Shown here piece after piece: positions 15,130 to 23,655 of a stretch of DNA of 34,472 nucleotides (positions are counted from its first letter, which is position 1; each line of letters begins with the position of its first letter). The stretch is from the NCBI GenBank assembly GCA_943325195.2, contig CALPON020000016.1, positions 1-34,472 of the forward strand, read 5' to 3'. This DNA comes from Sphingobacterium thalpophilum. Its GTDB lineage: Bacteria; Bacteroidota; Bacteroidia; B-17B0; Aurantibacillaceae. Under the pieces are notes generated by a model that saw only the letters and a program-made list of their open reading frames with translations, was not told the origin of the DNA and did no database searches. The position numbers and the translations under genes were made by a program.

Positions 15130-17367
15130 TTAATTAATGGGGCGTCCGAGGAAATCTACCATGATTAAATCCTCCAGCGTATAACGTTTACCTCCAATAA
15201 AGGCAATAATCCACGCATCTTTCAAGCCACGCGCAATGAGTTTCTGACGATTTTTTTCAGCGACATTCAAGGTGATAAATTCGTTTTGAATAAACCGGGT
15301 GAGACTGTCGGGATAGGTTTCCGAAGTAATTTTCCCTAGATCCTTAAGCTTATCTGTTTTAAATTTTGCGGGATGTTTATAAGCACCAATCTGCACCGTG
15401 TAACGAATATTGGCTGCGCAATAATTACCCATGCGATCGAGCAAGACCTTGTATACTTCCTCGTCATTGAGCGATTTACCTTTAATATCGCTTAGATTGC
15501 CAAGGACCGAACTGCAGTTTTCGCTTTTAGGTTCCGTCATATCCTTCTTAACAGGCGCAGACGCGCTGTTTTTCTTTTTCTCCGCGCCCTTTTTAGCCGT
15601 TACCATTAGGGGATCAGGTTCTATTGCCTTTACCTCTTCTTTCATTCGCTCAGGAGCCAGCGTCGGTGTTGCAGTCGCAACTTTTTCCGGTTCTGGTGAA
15701 CTAGTCGAGCTTGCTGCTATAGTTGCTGTTGGTACAATAGTTGCTGTTTTTGCGAGAGTGGGACTTGGCACAATGGTCGCTGTGTACAGGTAAAAGTCCT
15801 TTACTTTTTCTAGATAAGTCCCCAGCTTTTCGATATCAAATTCTTCAGAAACAGATGTAAAACCATCCGCACTGACTTCCAATTGATAGTTGAATCCCGG
15901 TTTGAGAACCGTCAGGTATTTTCCATTTTCAGACTGTACATTAAAAGCAGTCAATTTTTCAGTGGTCCCCACTTTCTTTATTTCAATTTTTGCTGCAATT
16001 GGTTTGTCATTTCCATAAACAACACCCTTTAATAAGGCTACTACTGGCTTTTCACCTAAAATACCGGGTGTCACCATGTAGATGTCCAGATCACCTTGGG
16101 CGCCTTTCGCATCCCGTCCACTGCTAAAAAAACCTTTATCTCCTTTTGAATTGATTACGTAATAACTATCATCTTCGACGGTATTCAGGGGAATTCCCAT
16201 ACTCCGCGGGACCATCCAGTCAGTTCCTTCCTTAATTGTATACATAATGTCATAGCCACCGATGCTGAGATGACCCTGCGAACTAAAGAATAAAGTAATG
16301 CCATCGGTATGAATAAAAGGGGCATCGTCGTCGTACTTCGTGTTTATTTTCGGTCCCAGATTTACAGCGGGACCCCAGTCTCCGTTGAGCAATTCACTGA
16401 CATAGAGATCGCGCCCGCCAAAGCCACCGGCACGACTGCTGGCAAAGTACAATTGTTTACCATCTGCCGAAATTGAACAGGAGCCTTCCCATTCGTCCGG
16501 TGTATTAATATTCGCATTCAGGGGCACTGGCTGACCAAATTCGCTTCCTTTTAGTTTACTGACATAAATATCCCCTTCATTTTTATTATCGCTTCGAAAG
16601 GTAAAAAGAGTGTTTCCGTCTGGTGACAAGGCGATTACGGCATCATTCCCGATACTGTTTAGACTCTTCATCGGTTCTGGCTTTGTCCATTTAGTTCCGC
16701 TGCTGTCTTTACGACTAAAATAAATATCAGATAATAGTAAGCCCTTAGGGTCTGATTGTAGGGAAGTATTTACCCGTCCGCCTGTACTTTTTTCACCCAC
16801 ATAGGTAAAAATCATGAGTGATTCATCCGCCGTAATTACCGGCACACCTTCTATTTCTGGTGTATTCACCGGACCGCCAATATTCTCTATCTCCGCAATG
16901 ACTTTGTTGCTGGTCAGTGTTTTACCATTGTCGCAGTTCATAAGGGTTACTTCCACAAGACTTAATAATTCCTTGTCTTCGCGTTTTTTACTACTGCTTA
17001 AAAGTTCAACGAGGGGACGTAGTGTTTTGATTGCCTCGTCGAACTTGTAATTGCGATGGTATGCAAATCCCAGGTAGGCTTCGACCTCCAATGTCGCATA
17101 ATTGGTCTTTAGATTTTTAAACAATTCAATGGCACGAATCTTTTTAGCGGGATAGTTCAGGCAGCAATAGCCCAGATTAAATTGATAGAGCATCTCCTGA
17201 GGATAACGGGCGCATAAATTATCAAACGCATCATAGGCCTTCACGTAGTTATGGGCTTCTAAGTAGCCATAAGCCTGTTCTTCAAGAACAGCGCGGGTTT
17301 GAGCTTTACTACTGATAGCAAAAAACAACAGAGAAAGAGCCAGTAGTAGATTTCTGTTTAACTTCAT
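15130..17367 (-). CDS. TPR/PD40 beta-propeller envelope protein with SPOR-like C-terminus
   Basis: A 745-residue exported protein (signal peptide MKLNRNLLLALSLLFFAISSKAQ; a start two codons earlier is equally possible). Residues about 25-130 look like TPR helices ('NYVKAYDAFDNLCARYPQEMLYQFNLGYCCLN'). About 175-430 holds PD40/WD40-like repeats such as 'ISADGKQLYFASSRAGGFGGRDLYVSEL' and 'FIHTDGITLFFSSQGHLSIGGYDIMY'. About 447-525 is a carboxypeptidase-regulatory-like domain. A Thr/Pro/Ala-rich linker with repeated ATIVPT-type units follows, then a C-terminal domain beginning 'IRYTVQIGAYKHPAKF' and ending 'ARGLKDAWIIAFIGGKRYTLEDL', which resembles SPOR (glycan-binding) repeats. It is related in layout to the gene at 30770 but lacks an OmpA domain. 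Partner unknown. The gene lies 95 bp downstream of the LRR gene on the same strand. Confidence 0.78.
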   Translation of the reverse strand: MKLNRNLLLALSLLFFAISSKAQTRAVLEEQAYGYLEAHNYVKAYDAFDNLCARYPQEMLYQFNLGYCCLNYPAKKIRAIELFKNLKTNYATLEVEAYLGFAYHRNYKFDEAIKTLRPLVELLSSSKKREDKELLSLVEVTLMNCDNGKTLTSNKVIAEIENIGGPVNTPEIEGVPVITADESLMIFTYVGEKSTGGRVNTSLQSDPKGLLLSDIYFSRKDSSGTKWTKPEPMKSLNSIGNDAVIALSPDGNTLFTFRSDNKNEGDIYVSKLKGSEFGQPVPLNANINTPDEWEGSCSISADGKQLYFASSRAGGFGGRDLYVSELLNGDWGPAVNLGPKINTKYDDDAPFIHTDGITLFFSSQGHLSIGGYDIMYTIKEGTDWMVPRSMGIPLNTVEDDSYYVINSKGDKGFFSSGRDAKGAQGDLDIYMVTPGILGEKPVVALLKGVVYGNDKPIAAKIEIKKVGTTEKLTAFNVQSENGKYLTVLKPGFNYQLEVSADGFTSVSEEFDIEKLGTYLEKVKDFYLYTATIVPSPTLAKTATIVPTATIAASSTSSPEPEKVATATPTLAPERMKEEVKAIEPDPLMVTAKKGAEKKKNSASAPVKKDMTEPKSENCSSVLGNLSDIKGKSLNDEEVYKVLLDRMGNYCAANIRYTVQIGAYKHPAKFKTDKLKDLGKITSETYPDSLTRFIQNEFITLNVAEKNRQKLIARGLKDAWIIAFIGGKRYTLEDLIMVDFLGRPIN

Positions 17368-17431
17368 GATCATGCACTTTTTACTTTTCCGAAAGGTCCA
17401 ATTAAACTCTCCGACTTTTCAGTCAGGCAGA

Positions 17432-17439
17432 CAAACTTA
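17432..17439 (-). promoter_or_regulatory. -7 element upstream of the TPR/PD40 gene
   Basis: On the minus strand this reads TAAGTTTG, a perfect TAnnTTTG match, in the short gap between the LRR and TPR/PD40 genes. No clear TTTG -33 element is found at the right distance, so the assignment is tentative. Confidence 0.35.
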
Positions 17440-17467
17440 TTAAGAATCAATTGTTTACTAATCACTC

Positions 17468-18070
17468 TTACCAAGAACAATTGCACGGAGGACTGAAGTA
17501 AATTTTACATTCCGGCAGCATCGACTGGATGTTTTCCTGGTTCTGTGCAGGGATGAGGATGTTTCGCAGATCCATCCAGCGCAGATTTTTTAGTTTAGCA
17601 AGTGATTCTGGAAAATAATCCAGATTGTTACTCCACAAATCGGCATATTCCAACTTTTCCAGATCGCCGAAGGAGTAGGGTATCACCTGAATTTCGTTTT
17701 GATTCAAATTGAGGTGGACGAGGTTTGCAAACTGGCCAATGTTTTTGGGTAAAGCTAGTAAGCCGTTTCGACTGACAATCAGGTATTGCAGATTTTTTAG
17801 TTGTACTAGGGAGTCCGGTAATTCCTTCAGCGAATTTTTGCTTAGGTCAAGATATTGTAGGTTTTTTAATTCCAGGATTTCTGGAGGAAAAGTTTTTAAT
17901 TTTTGTTTACGCAGACTGAGGCGGATAACGGCGGAGGGATTTTCCAGAGCAGCTTGCAGGTCCGTATACTCTGGCGCAAGGGCGAGTTCGAGGGAATCCA
18001 ATAATTGTGAGCGCAGGGGGCTTAGCGCTCCGCCGACCAATAAAATCAGAAGTGCAAAAATATACCTCAT
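17468..18070 (-). CDS. Secreted leucine-rich repeat protein
   Basis: A 200-residue exported protein (signal peptide roughly MRYIFALLILLVGGALSPLRSQ). It contains about five typical leucine-rich repeats of 23 residues, for example 'LKNLQYLDLSKNSLKELPDSLVQ', 'LKNLQYLIVSRNGLLALPKNIGQ', 'FANLVHLNLNQNEIQVIPYSFGD' and 'LEKLEYADLWSNNLDYFPESLAK', flanked by a short N-cap and a Cys-containing tail (PECKIYFSPPCNCSW). Such proteins usually bind other proteins; the partner is unknown. No T9SS sorting domain is present, so it is probably periplasmic. Its start overlaps the ribF stop as ATGA, so it is translationally coupled to ribF, an odd pairing of a cofactor enzyme with an envelope protein. Confidence 0.82.
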   Translation of the reverse strand: MRYIFALLILLVGGALSPLRSQLLDSLELALAPEYTDLQAALENPSAVIRLSLRKQKLKTFPPEILELKNLQYLDLSKNSLKELPDSLVQLKNLQYLIVSRNGLLALPKNIGQFANLVHLNLNQNEIQVIPYSFGDLEKLEYADLWSNNLDYFPESLAKLKNLRWMDLRNILIPAQNQENIQSMLPECKIYFSPPCNCSW

Positions 18071-18999
18071 CGTGCATTTATTAATTGTAAACAGTTTTCT
18101 TTATCCTCATCCAGCGCTGCAGTCAATTCCTCCAGTCCCTTAAAGTTCTTTTCATCCCGCAGTCGGCGAATGAATTGAAGGCGGACGGAACGGAAGTAAA
18201 TGTCACGGTCAAAATCAAATAAATGTACTTCAATTTTTACAGAATCATCACGGTCTGTGGTTGGATTCGTCCCAATATTCAACATGCCATAATGCCAGTT
18301 ACCTTCGACCTCCAGTCTAACAAAATAGACCCCGTTGCGGGGAATTAGTTTTTCTTTTGCCGTTTTTAAATTCGCGGTAGGGTAGCCGATACTTCTTCCC
18401 AGTTGTTTTCCCTGAATCACTTGTGCGTTCAGAAAGTAGGGGTGACCAAGAAATTCCGCTGCCAGATCCAGTTTTCCCTCTTCCAGTGCTTTTCTGATTT
18501 TAGTGCTGCTGATGGCAATGCTGTCAATGTCCCGCGCGCTGATTTCTTCCACTTCAAAGCCATCCTCCGTGGCCGCCTCGCGTAAGACGCGGATATCGCC
18601 TGTGCGGCCCTTACCAAAACGGTGATCATAACCGATGACGAGTTTGCGGGTTTTGAGCTGAAAACAGAGAATCTCACGGATATAGACATCGGATGCTAGT
18701 TCCGAAAACTGACGGCTGAAAGGATAAACGACCGCCACATCCACTCCGAAAGAACGAAGCAGGTCCAGCTTCTCATCCACCATGGTCAGCAGGCGTAAAT
18801 CCCGTTGTTCGGGGAAAAGTACTTTTCGGGGGTGTGGTTCAAAGGTGAGGACGAGCGTCTGGAATCCAGTCTCAGCCTTGATTTCCGAGAGACGTTGCAG
18901 GATTTTCTGATGACCAAGGTGCACCCCGTCAAATGTCCCGATGGTCACAATGGTCGGTTTTTCAATTCTGAAGTATTCGGTATTCTCGATAACCAGCAC
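18067..18999 (-). CDS. ribF: Bifunctional riboflavin kinase/FAD synthetase
   Basis: A 310-residue cytoplasmic enzyme that phosphorylates riboflavin to FMN and adenylates FMN to FAD. The N-terminal nucleotidyltransferase half shows 'VTIGTFDGVHLGHQKILQRL' (HxGH motif), 'LVLTFEPHPRKVL' and 'KLVIGYDHRFGKGRTGDI', plus 'ISSTKIRKAL'. The C-terminal flavokinase half shows 'VIQGKQLGRSIGYPTANL' (PTAN motif), 'NGVYFVRLEVEGNWHYGMLNIGTNPTT' and 'IEVHLFDFDRDIY'. The order and length are standard for bacterial RibF. The start is GTG 18999, which places the first strand before the conserved VTIGTFDG at the usual distance. It is followed by an LRR gene through an ATGA overlap. No FMN riboswitch is recognisable upstream. 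Confidence 0.95.
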   Translation of the reverse strand: MLVIENTEYFRIEKPTIVTIGTFDGVHLGHQKILQRLSEIKAETGFQTLVLTFEPHPRKVLFPEQRDLRLLTMVDEKLDLLRSFGVDVAVVYPFSRQFSELASDVYIREILCFQLKTRKLVIGYDHRFGKGRTGDIRVLREAATEDGFEVEEISARDIDSIAISSTKIRKALEEGKLDLAAEFLGHPYFLNAQVIQGKQLGRSIGYPTANLKTAKEKLIPRNGVYFVRLEVEGNWHYGMLNIGTNPTTDRDDSVKIEVHLFDFDRDIYFRSVRLQFIRRLRDEKNFKGLEELTAALDEDKENCLQLINAR

Positions 19000-19169
19000 G
19001 GGCTTAAAGTTAAGGAAAATAGATGGGGAAATGAGAAGAAACTCCGCTGACAGGGTAGATTCGTGTGCACAAAAAAGAGCCCCCGCGGGCAGCAGGACAT
19101 GACGATTACTTCGATCGAAAGCCTTTGTCCAGTTAGTGGTGTTGAAAACCCATTAATTAATACTCCTTT

Positions 19170-20745
<1,576 letters not shown>

Positions 20746-20771
20746 TAAGCAATTAATAATAAGAATAGAAA

Positions 20772-21008
20772 ATGCTCTTAGAGATTATAACCCCCGATAA
20801 AAAACTTTTCGATGGTGAAGTCAAGTATGCCTATTTCCCGGGAACGGACGGTCATTTTGGTGTGCTAGATAACCATGCACCTATGATTGCAACGCTCGCT
20901 GCCGGAACAGTGGAACTAACCGATGCCGGAAATGCGAAACAGCAGTTCATTGTAAAAGGGGGCGTAGTCGAGATATCTAAAAATAAAATTATTGTCCTTG
21001 CTGAATAA
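20772..21008 (+). CDS. atpC: F-type ATP synthase epsilon subunit, short form
   Basis: A 78-residue protein with the N-terminal beta-sandwich of the epsilon subunit: 'MLLEIITPDKKLFDGEVKYAYFPGTDGHFGVLDNHAPMIATLAAGTVEL', including the conserved 'G-x-x-G-x-L-x-x-H-a-P' segment, and ends 'FIVKGGVVEISKNKIIVLAE'. The C-terminal two-helix domain that inhibits ATP hydrolysis in E. coli (full length about 139 residues) is absent. The ORF ends naturally and is followed closely by a terminator, so this looks like a true short form rather than a truncation artefact. It is co-transcribed with atpD and joins the F1 central stalk to the c-ring. Confidence 0.93.
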   Translation: MLLEIITPDKKLFDGEVKYAYFPGTDGHFGVLDNHAPMIATLAAGTVELTDAGNAKQQFIVKGGVVEISKNKIIVLAE

Positions 21009-21030
21009 TTTCTATTCACTTCTTTATTTT

Positions 21031-21061
21031 AAATCCCGGTGCAACTGCCCCGGGATTTTTT
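21031..21061 (+). terminator. Rho-independent terminator of atpDC
   Basis: A nine-bp stem AAATCCCGG / CCGGGATTT with a ten-base loop, followed by a T-tract (GGGATTTTTT), 22 bases after the atpC stop. Confidence 0.88.
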
Positions 21062-21376
21062 GTGGACTTCTTCTTCATTTCATTCTCACAAACTGCTTGA
21101 ATAAAACGAAAAGCGACTTTTGCCTGAAGGCCACCGTGTCAGCTCTTAGGGTCCTCGCCACTCATCTTCAGTCAAATCCTGGTAGCAACTATCCCTACTA
21201 TAATTACTTTGCAAAGTTAGATGAGCAGGCTGTTTTGGCCAATTTCAAATAGGCCGTTTTCTGCGTCTCGAATCAGCTGAAAGGAGCTGCTTATCGGCAA
21301 AACGTGGTCATCATTTGTGAAGTGCTTGTTATTTGATTTCACAATAACATTGTATTCTGTACCTTAGCAGTTTACA
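21062..21376. other. Non-coding stretch between atpC terminator and histidine kinase
   Basis: No gene is convincing here. The 86-residue track ORF 20992-21252 begins inside atpC, runs across the terminator and has no family signature. TACCTTAG just before the kinase start is one mismatch from the -7 consensus, with TTTG at 21332-21335 upstream at a spacing (24) longer than usual, so it is a weak promoter candidate for the kinase. Confidence 0.4.
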
Positions 21377-22435
21377 ATGAAAAAAGAAAGAAGAAAAATA
21401 TCATCCCGCATTTTTGGTCTTGGCCTGCTGAATGCCCTAGTCTGTCTGATTTGTTTTCTGCTCCTTAATTTTTTTGGACATTATAATCTAAAAAGTGATT
21501 ATGTGTTTCTTTCCACCTTTGCTGCTTTTGTTATAAGTTTTCTGATGCTCTATTATTTTTATTATGTAGATGTGACCCATAATATCAATCTCCTCACCGA
21601 GAAAATACGTTCTCGCTTTTTAAACAACGAAATTCCCCAAAAACGGAACCAGCTTGAAGAACAGGATGGCATTGCCCTCTTAGAAGAACGGGTAGATTTT
21701 TTAATTGAGACACGTGAAAAAGAGGTCCGCCAGTTTGAAAATCTGGACAGCTATCGTAAAGAATATCTTGGAAATGTGTCGCATGAATTAAAGACGCCTG
21801 TCTTTAATATTCAGGGATATATAGACACCTTGATTAACGGCGGCCTAGAAGATCCGAGTATCAATATGGATTACCTTAAGCGCGCAGAGAAAAGTACAGA
21901 CCGCTTGATCAGCATCATTGATGATCTAGAAACGATTACGCAGCTGGAAAGTGGCGGACTGGAGCTAGATCTTGATGTCTTTGACATCGCCAATCTGGTG
22001 CGTGAAATATACAGTGCGCTTGAGTTACAAGCCGCAAAGAAAAACACACGGCTTGAATTGGCCCGTAAATATGAAAAGCCAGTCCTCGTAAAAGCAGATA
22101 AATTCCGTATCCGCCAGGTATTGGTCAATCTGATTACCAACAGTATTAAGTATTGTAACGAAAATGGGAACACTAGGATTTCATTCAATTATCTAGATGA
22201 CGATGTGATTATTGAGGTGACGGATAACGGGGTGGGAATTGATGAGAAACATCTGCTGCGGGTCTTTGAGCGTTTTTACAGGGTAGATAAAGGAAGAAGT
22301 CGCGAACAAGGTGGAACAGGACTGGGACTCGCTATCGTTAAACACATCATTGAAGCACACGGAAAATCAATCCGTGTAGAAAGCAAGGCTGGAAAAGGTA
22401 CTACCTTTACATTTAGCCTTTTGAACGGGGGATAA
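21377..22435 (+). CDS. Membrane sensor histidine kinase (PhoR-like)
   Basis: A 352-residue kinase. Two membrane helices (about 11-33 and 42-64) are separated by only about eight residues ('FGHYNLKS'), so there is essentially no periplasmic sensor domain. After a linker helix (about 70-125) the dimerisation domain carries the H-box SHELKTP with phospho-acceptor His136. The catalytic domain has N-box NLITNSIKY, G1 DNGVGI, F-box ERFYRVDKGRSRE and G2 GGTGLGLAIVKHI. This organisation is PhoR/PhoQ-like and common in Bacteroidota. No response regulator lies next to it, so it is an orphan in this window; the nearest regulator is the one at 13917, transcribed separately. Input might come from the membrane or the cytoplasmic linker. 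Confidence 0.9.
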   Translation: MKKERRKISSRIFGLGLLNALVCLICFLLLNFFGHYNLKSDYVFLSTFAAFVISFLMLYYFYYVDVTHNINLLTEKIRSRFLNNEIPQKRNQLEEQDGIALLEERVDFLIETREKEVRQFENLDSYRKEYLGNVSHELKTPVFNIQGYIDTLINGGLEDPSINMDYLKRAEKSTDRLISIIDDLETITQLESGGLELDLDVFDIANLVREIYSALELQAAKKNTRLELARKYEKPVLVKADKFRIRQVLVNLITNSIKYCNENGNTRISFNYLDDDVIIEVTDNGVGIDEKHLLRVFERFYRVDKGRSREQGGTGLGLAIVKHIIEAHGKSIRVESKAGKGTTFTFSLLNGG

Positions 22436-22456
22436 GCCGCTGAATAGCCCGACACG

Positions 22457-22488
22457 TTAAAAAAAGCCAATGAATCCACTTTTTTTAA
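22457..22488 (+). terminator. Possible terminator after the histidine kinase
   Basis: A perfect inverted repeat TTAAAAAAAG / CTTTTTTTAA with a 12-base loop, 21 bases after the kinase stop. It is almost purely A/T so the hairpin is weak; it may work as an A-tract/T-tract terminator in both directions. Confidence 0.35.
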
Positions 22489-22551
22489 AAACTTTTAATT
22501 GCTTCTGGCGCCTATTTTTCTTAAAATTGCAAAAACTTAGATTTACATAAG

Positions 22552-22905
22552 ATGGCCGAAATTCACATCACAGATATAGAATATATTGAGATCAACTCCC
22601 AAAGCGGCTTGGATTTTAAATACAAACCCGAAGTTCCTAAACTGAAACTCGTTGGTACCCTTTTGATTCCAGAGAGCGAAGACGAAGAGGTAGGTGTCTT
22701 GTTCCTCACCCAAAAGCAGCTCAATCAGTTAATTGCAAATAAGGACATCGAACTGAAACTAACTGAAGATCGCTGGCAGCTGGGTAAGCCCCTAACCAAA
22801 GAGCAGGTGAAGAAAGTTGGTCTAGTGGACATTGATGCTGAATTCCTCGGTATGGCTGGGGACCTCAAATGCTATGAGGCGGTTAAAATCGCGGAGAAGC
22901 TCTGA
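22552..22905 (+). CDS. Hypothetical cytoplasmic protein, 117 aa
   Basis: I do not recognise the family. It has no signal peptide or membrane segment, is acidic overall, and reads as alternating strands and helices ('LKLVGTLLIPE', 'VGVLFLTQKQLNQLIANKDIELKL', 'PLTKEQVKKVGLVDIDAEFLGMAGDLKCYEAVKIAEKL'). The body is convincing as coding sequence because it begins with a clear ATG after an A/T-rich leader, contains no rare features, and its stop (TGA 22903-22905) sits directly against the stop of the converging gene. It lies 116 bp after the kinase gene with a possible weak terminator between, so a shared transcript is uncertain. Function unknown. Confidence 0.7.
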   Translation: MAEIHITDIEYIEINSQSGLDFKYKPEVPKLKLVGTLLIPESEDEEVGVLFLTQKQLNQLIANKDIELKLTEDRWQLGKPLTKEQVKKVGLVDIDAEFLGMAGDLKCYEAVKIAEKL

Positions 22906-23562
22906 TTACCAGTAGGAAGGTCCGAAGCGCTTCGTAAGCAGCGATTCCGGAAAAACATCATAAAAAAGTTGATCGAACCAAAAAAGCAGTTTAAAGCTGT
23001 AAGTAGGAGAACTCAGCTGTCTGGCCGCGTCTCTGTTATTAGGTAGCGTAAAACGATAGGCGACATCGGTGCCAAATCCCACCCACTTAAAAACTTTAAA
23101 TTGTACGGAAATACCCGGTTCATATAGGAACAGGAAGTATTTCGGGACTTTGCTGTCCTTAAAAGAATACGTCTTGTTTTGCTGGTACCAGCTCACACCG
23201 GTACCTAATTGTATCGGCACACTCAACTGCCAGCGCTTAGTCTTATAAAACACATAGTCTAGGTAATAATCTACGTAACCAAATTTTAGGTAGTCCGGCT
23301 TTTCTGGTGTATAGCGCAGGCTGCGGACCTCGGAGTTCAACCAGCTAATGCCGATGCCCAGTTTAAATTTACGAGCAAAGGATAAGCCCAGACGTGTACC
23401 ATTCACACTGACCAGTTGGTGATCGATAAAACTGTTGCGCGATTCTAGTCGCGCATCAATGCTGTACTGACTTTTGAAAAGCAAAGCGAGGGTATCAATT
23501 ACCTGCGACTGAAGAGACATTCTCCAGCCAAAAAACAGTATAATCAACAAGATGCGTCGCAT
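22906..23562 (-). CDS. Putative outer membrane beta-barrel protein
   Basis: A 218-residue exported protein (signal peptide MRRILLIILFFGWRMSLQSQ). The rest is made of alternating amphipathic strands with aromatic ends ('GTRLGLSFARKFKLGIGISWLN', 'LKFGYVDYYLDYVFYKTKRWQLSVPIQLGTGVSWYQ', 'YLFLYEPGISVQFKVFKWVGFGTDVAYRF', 'YSFKLLFWFDQLFYDVF') and ends in an aromatic residue (PSYW), as expected for a barrel assembled by the BAM machinery. No domain family beyond 'outer membrane beta-barrel' can be named. It is divergent from recG with 93 bases between the starts, and its stop abuts the stop of the 117-residue gene with no gap. Confidence 0.7.
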   Translation of the reverse strand: MRRILLIILFFGWRMSLQSQVIDTLALLFKSQYSIDARLESRNSFIDHQLVSVNGTRLGLSFARKFKLGIGISWLNSEVRSLRYTPEKPDYLKFGYVDYYLDYVFYKTKRWQLSVPIQLGTGVSWYQQNKTYSFKDSKVPKYFLFLYEPGISVQFKVFKWVGFGTDVAYRFTLPNNRDAARQLSSPTYSFKLLFWFDQLFYDVFPESLLTKRFGPSYW

Positions 23563-23610
23563 GTTGTAAAATTACAACAGGACAGTGAACCCACAATGGT
23601 GGAAAATTCA

Positions 23611-23642
23611 ATTGTTTCAACAGGCAACTTGTAGTAATTTCG
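23611..23642 (+). promoter_or_regulatory. Candidate promoter of recG
   Basis: ATTG (23611-23614), 20 bases, then TAATTTCG (23635-23642), one mismatch each from the TTTG and TAnnTTTG elements. The recG ATG follows 13 bases later. Confidence 0.35.
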
Positions 23643-23655
23643 GCCAACGCTACAA

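Noticed and set aside
17448-17483. Inverted repeat CAATTGTT / AACAATTG around the LRR stop codon
   Set aside because: Eight A/T-rich base pairs with a 20-base loop and no T-tract; too weak to call a terminator.
19000-19169. Possible FMN riboswitch or ribF leader between ribF and atpD
   Set aside because: No conserved FMN-aptamer segments could be recognised on the ribF strand, and the sequence near the GTG is too short for a leader of that size if TAACTTTA close to the start is the -7 element.
20992-21252. An 86-residue plus-strand ORF after atpC
   Set aside because: It begins inside atpC in another frame, crosses the atpDC terminator, and shows no family features.
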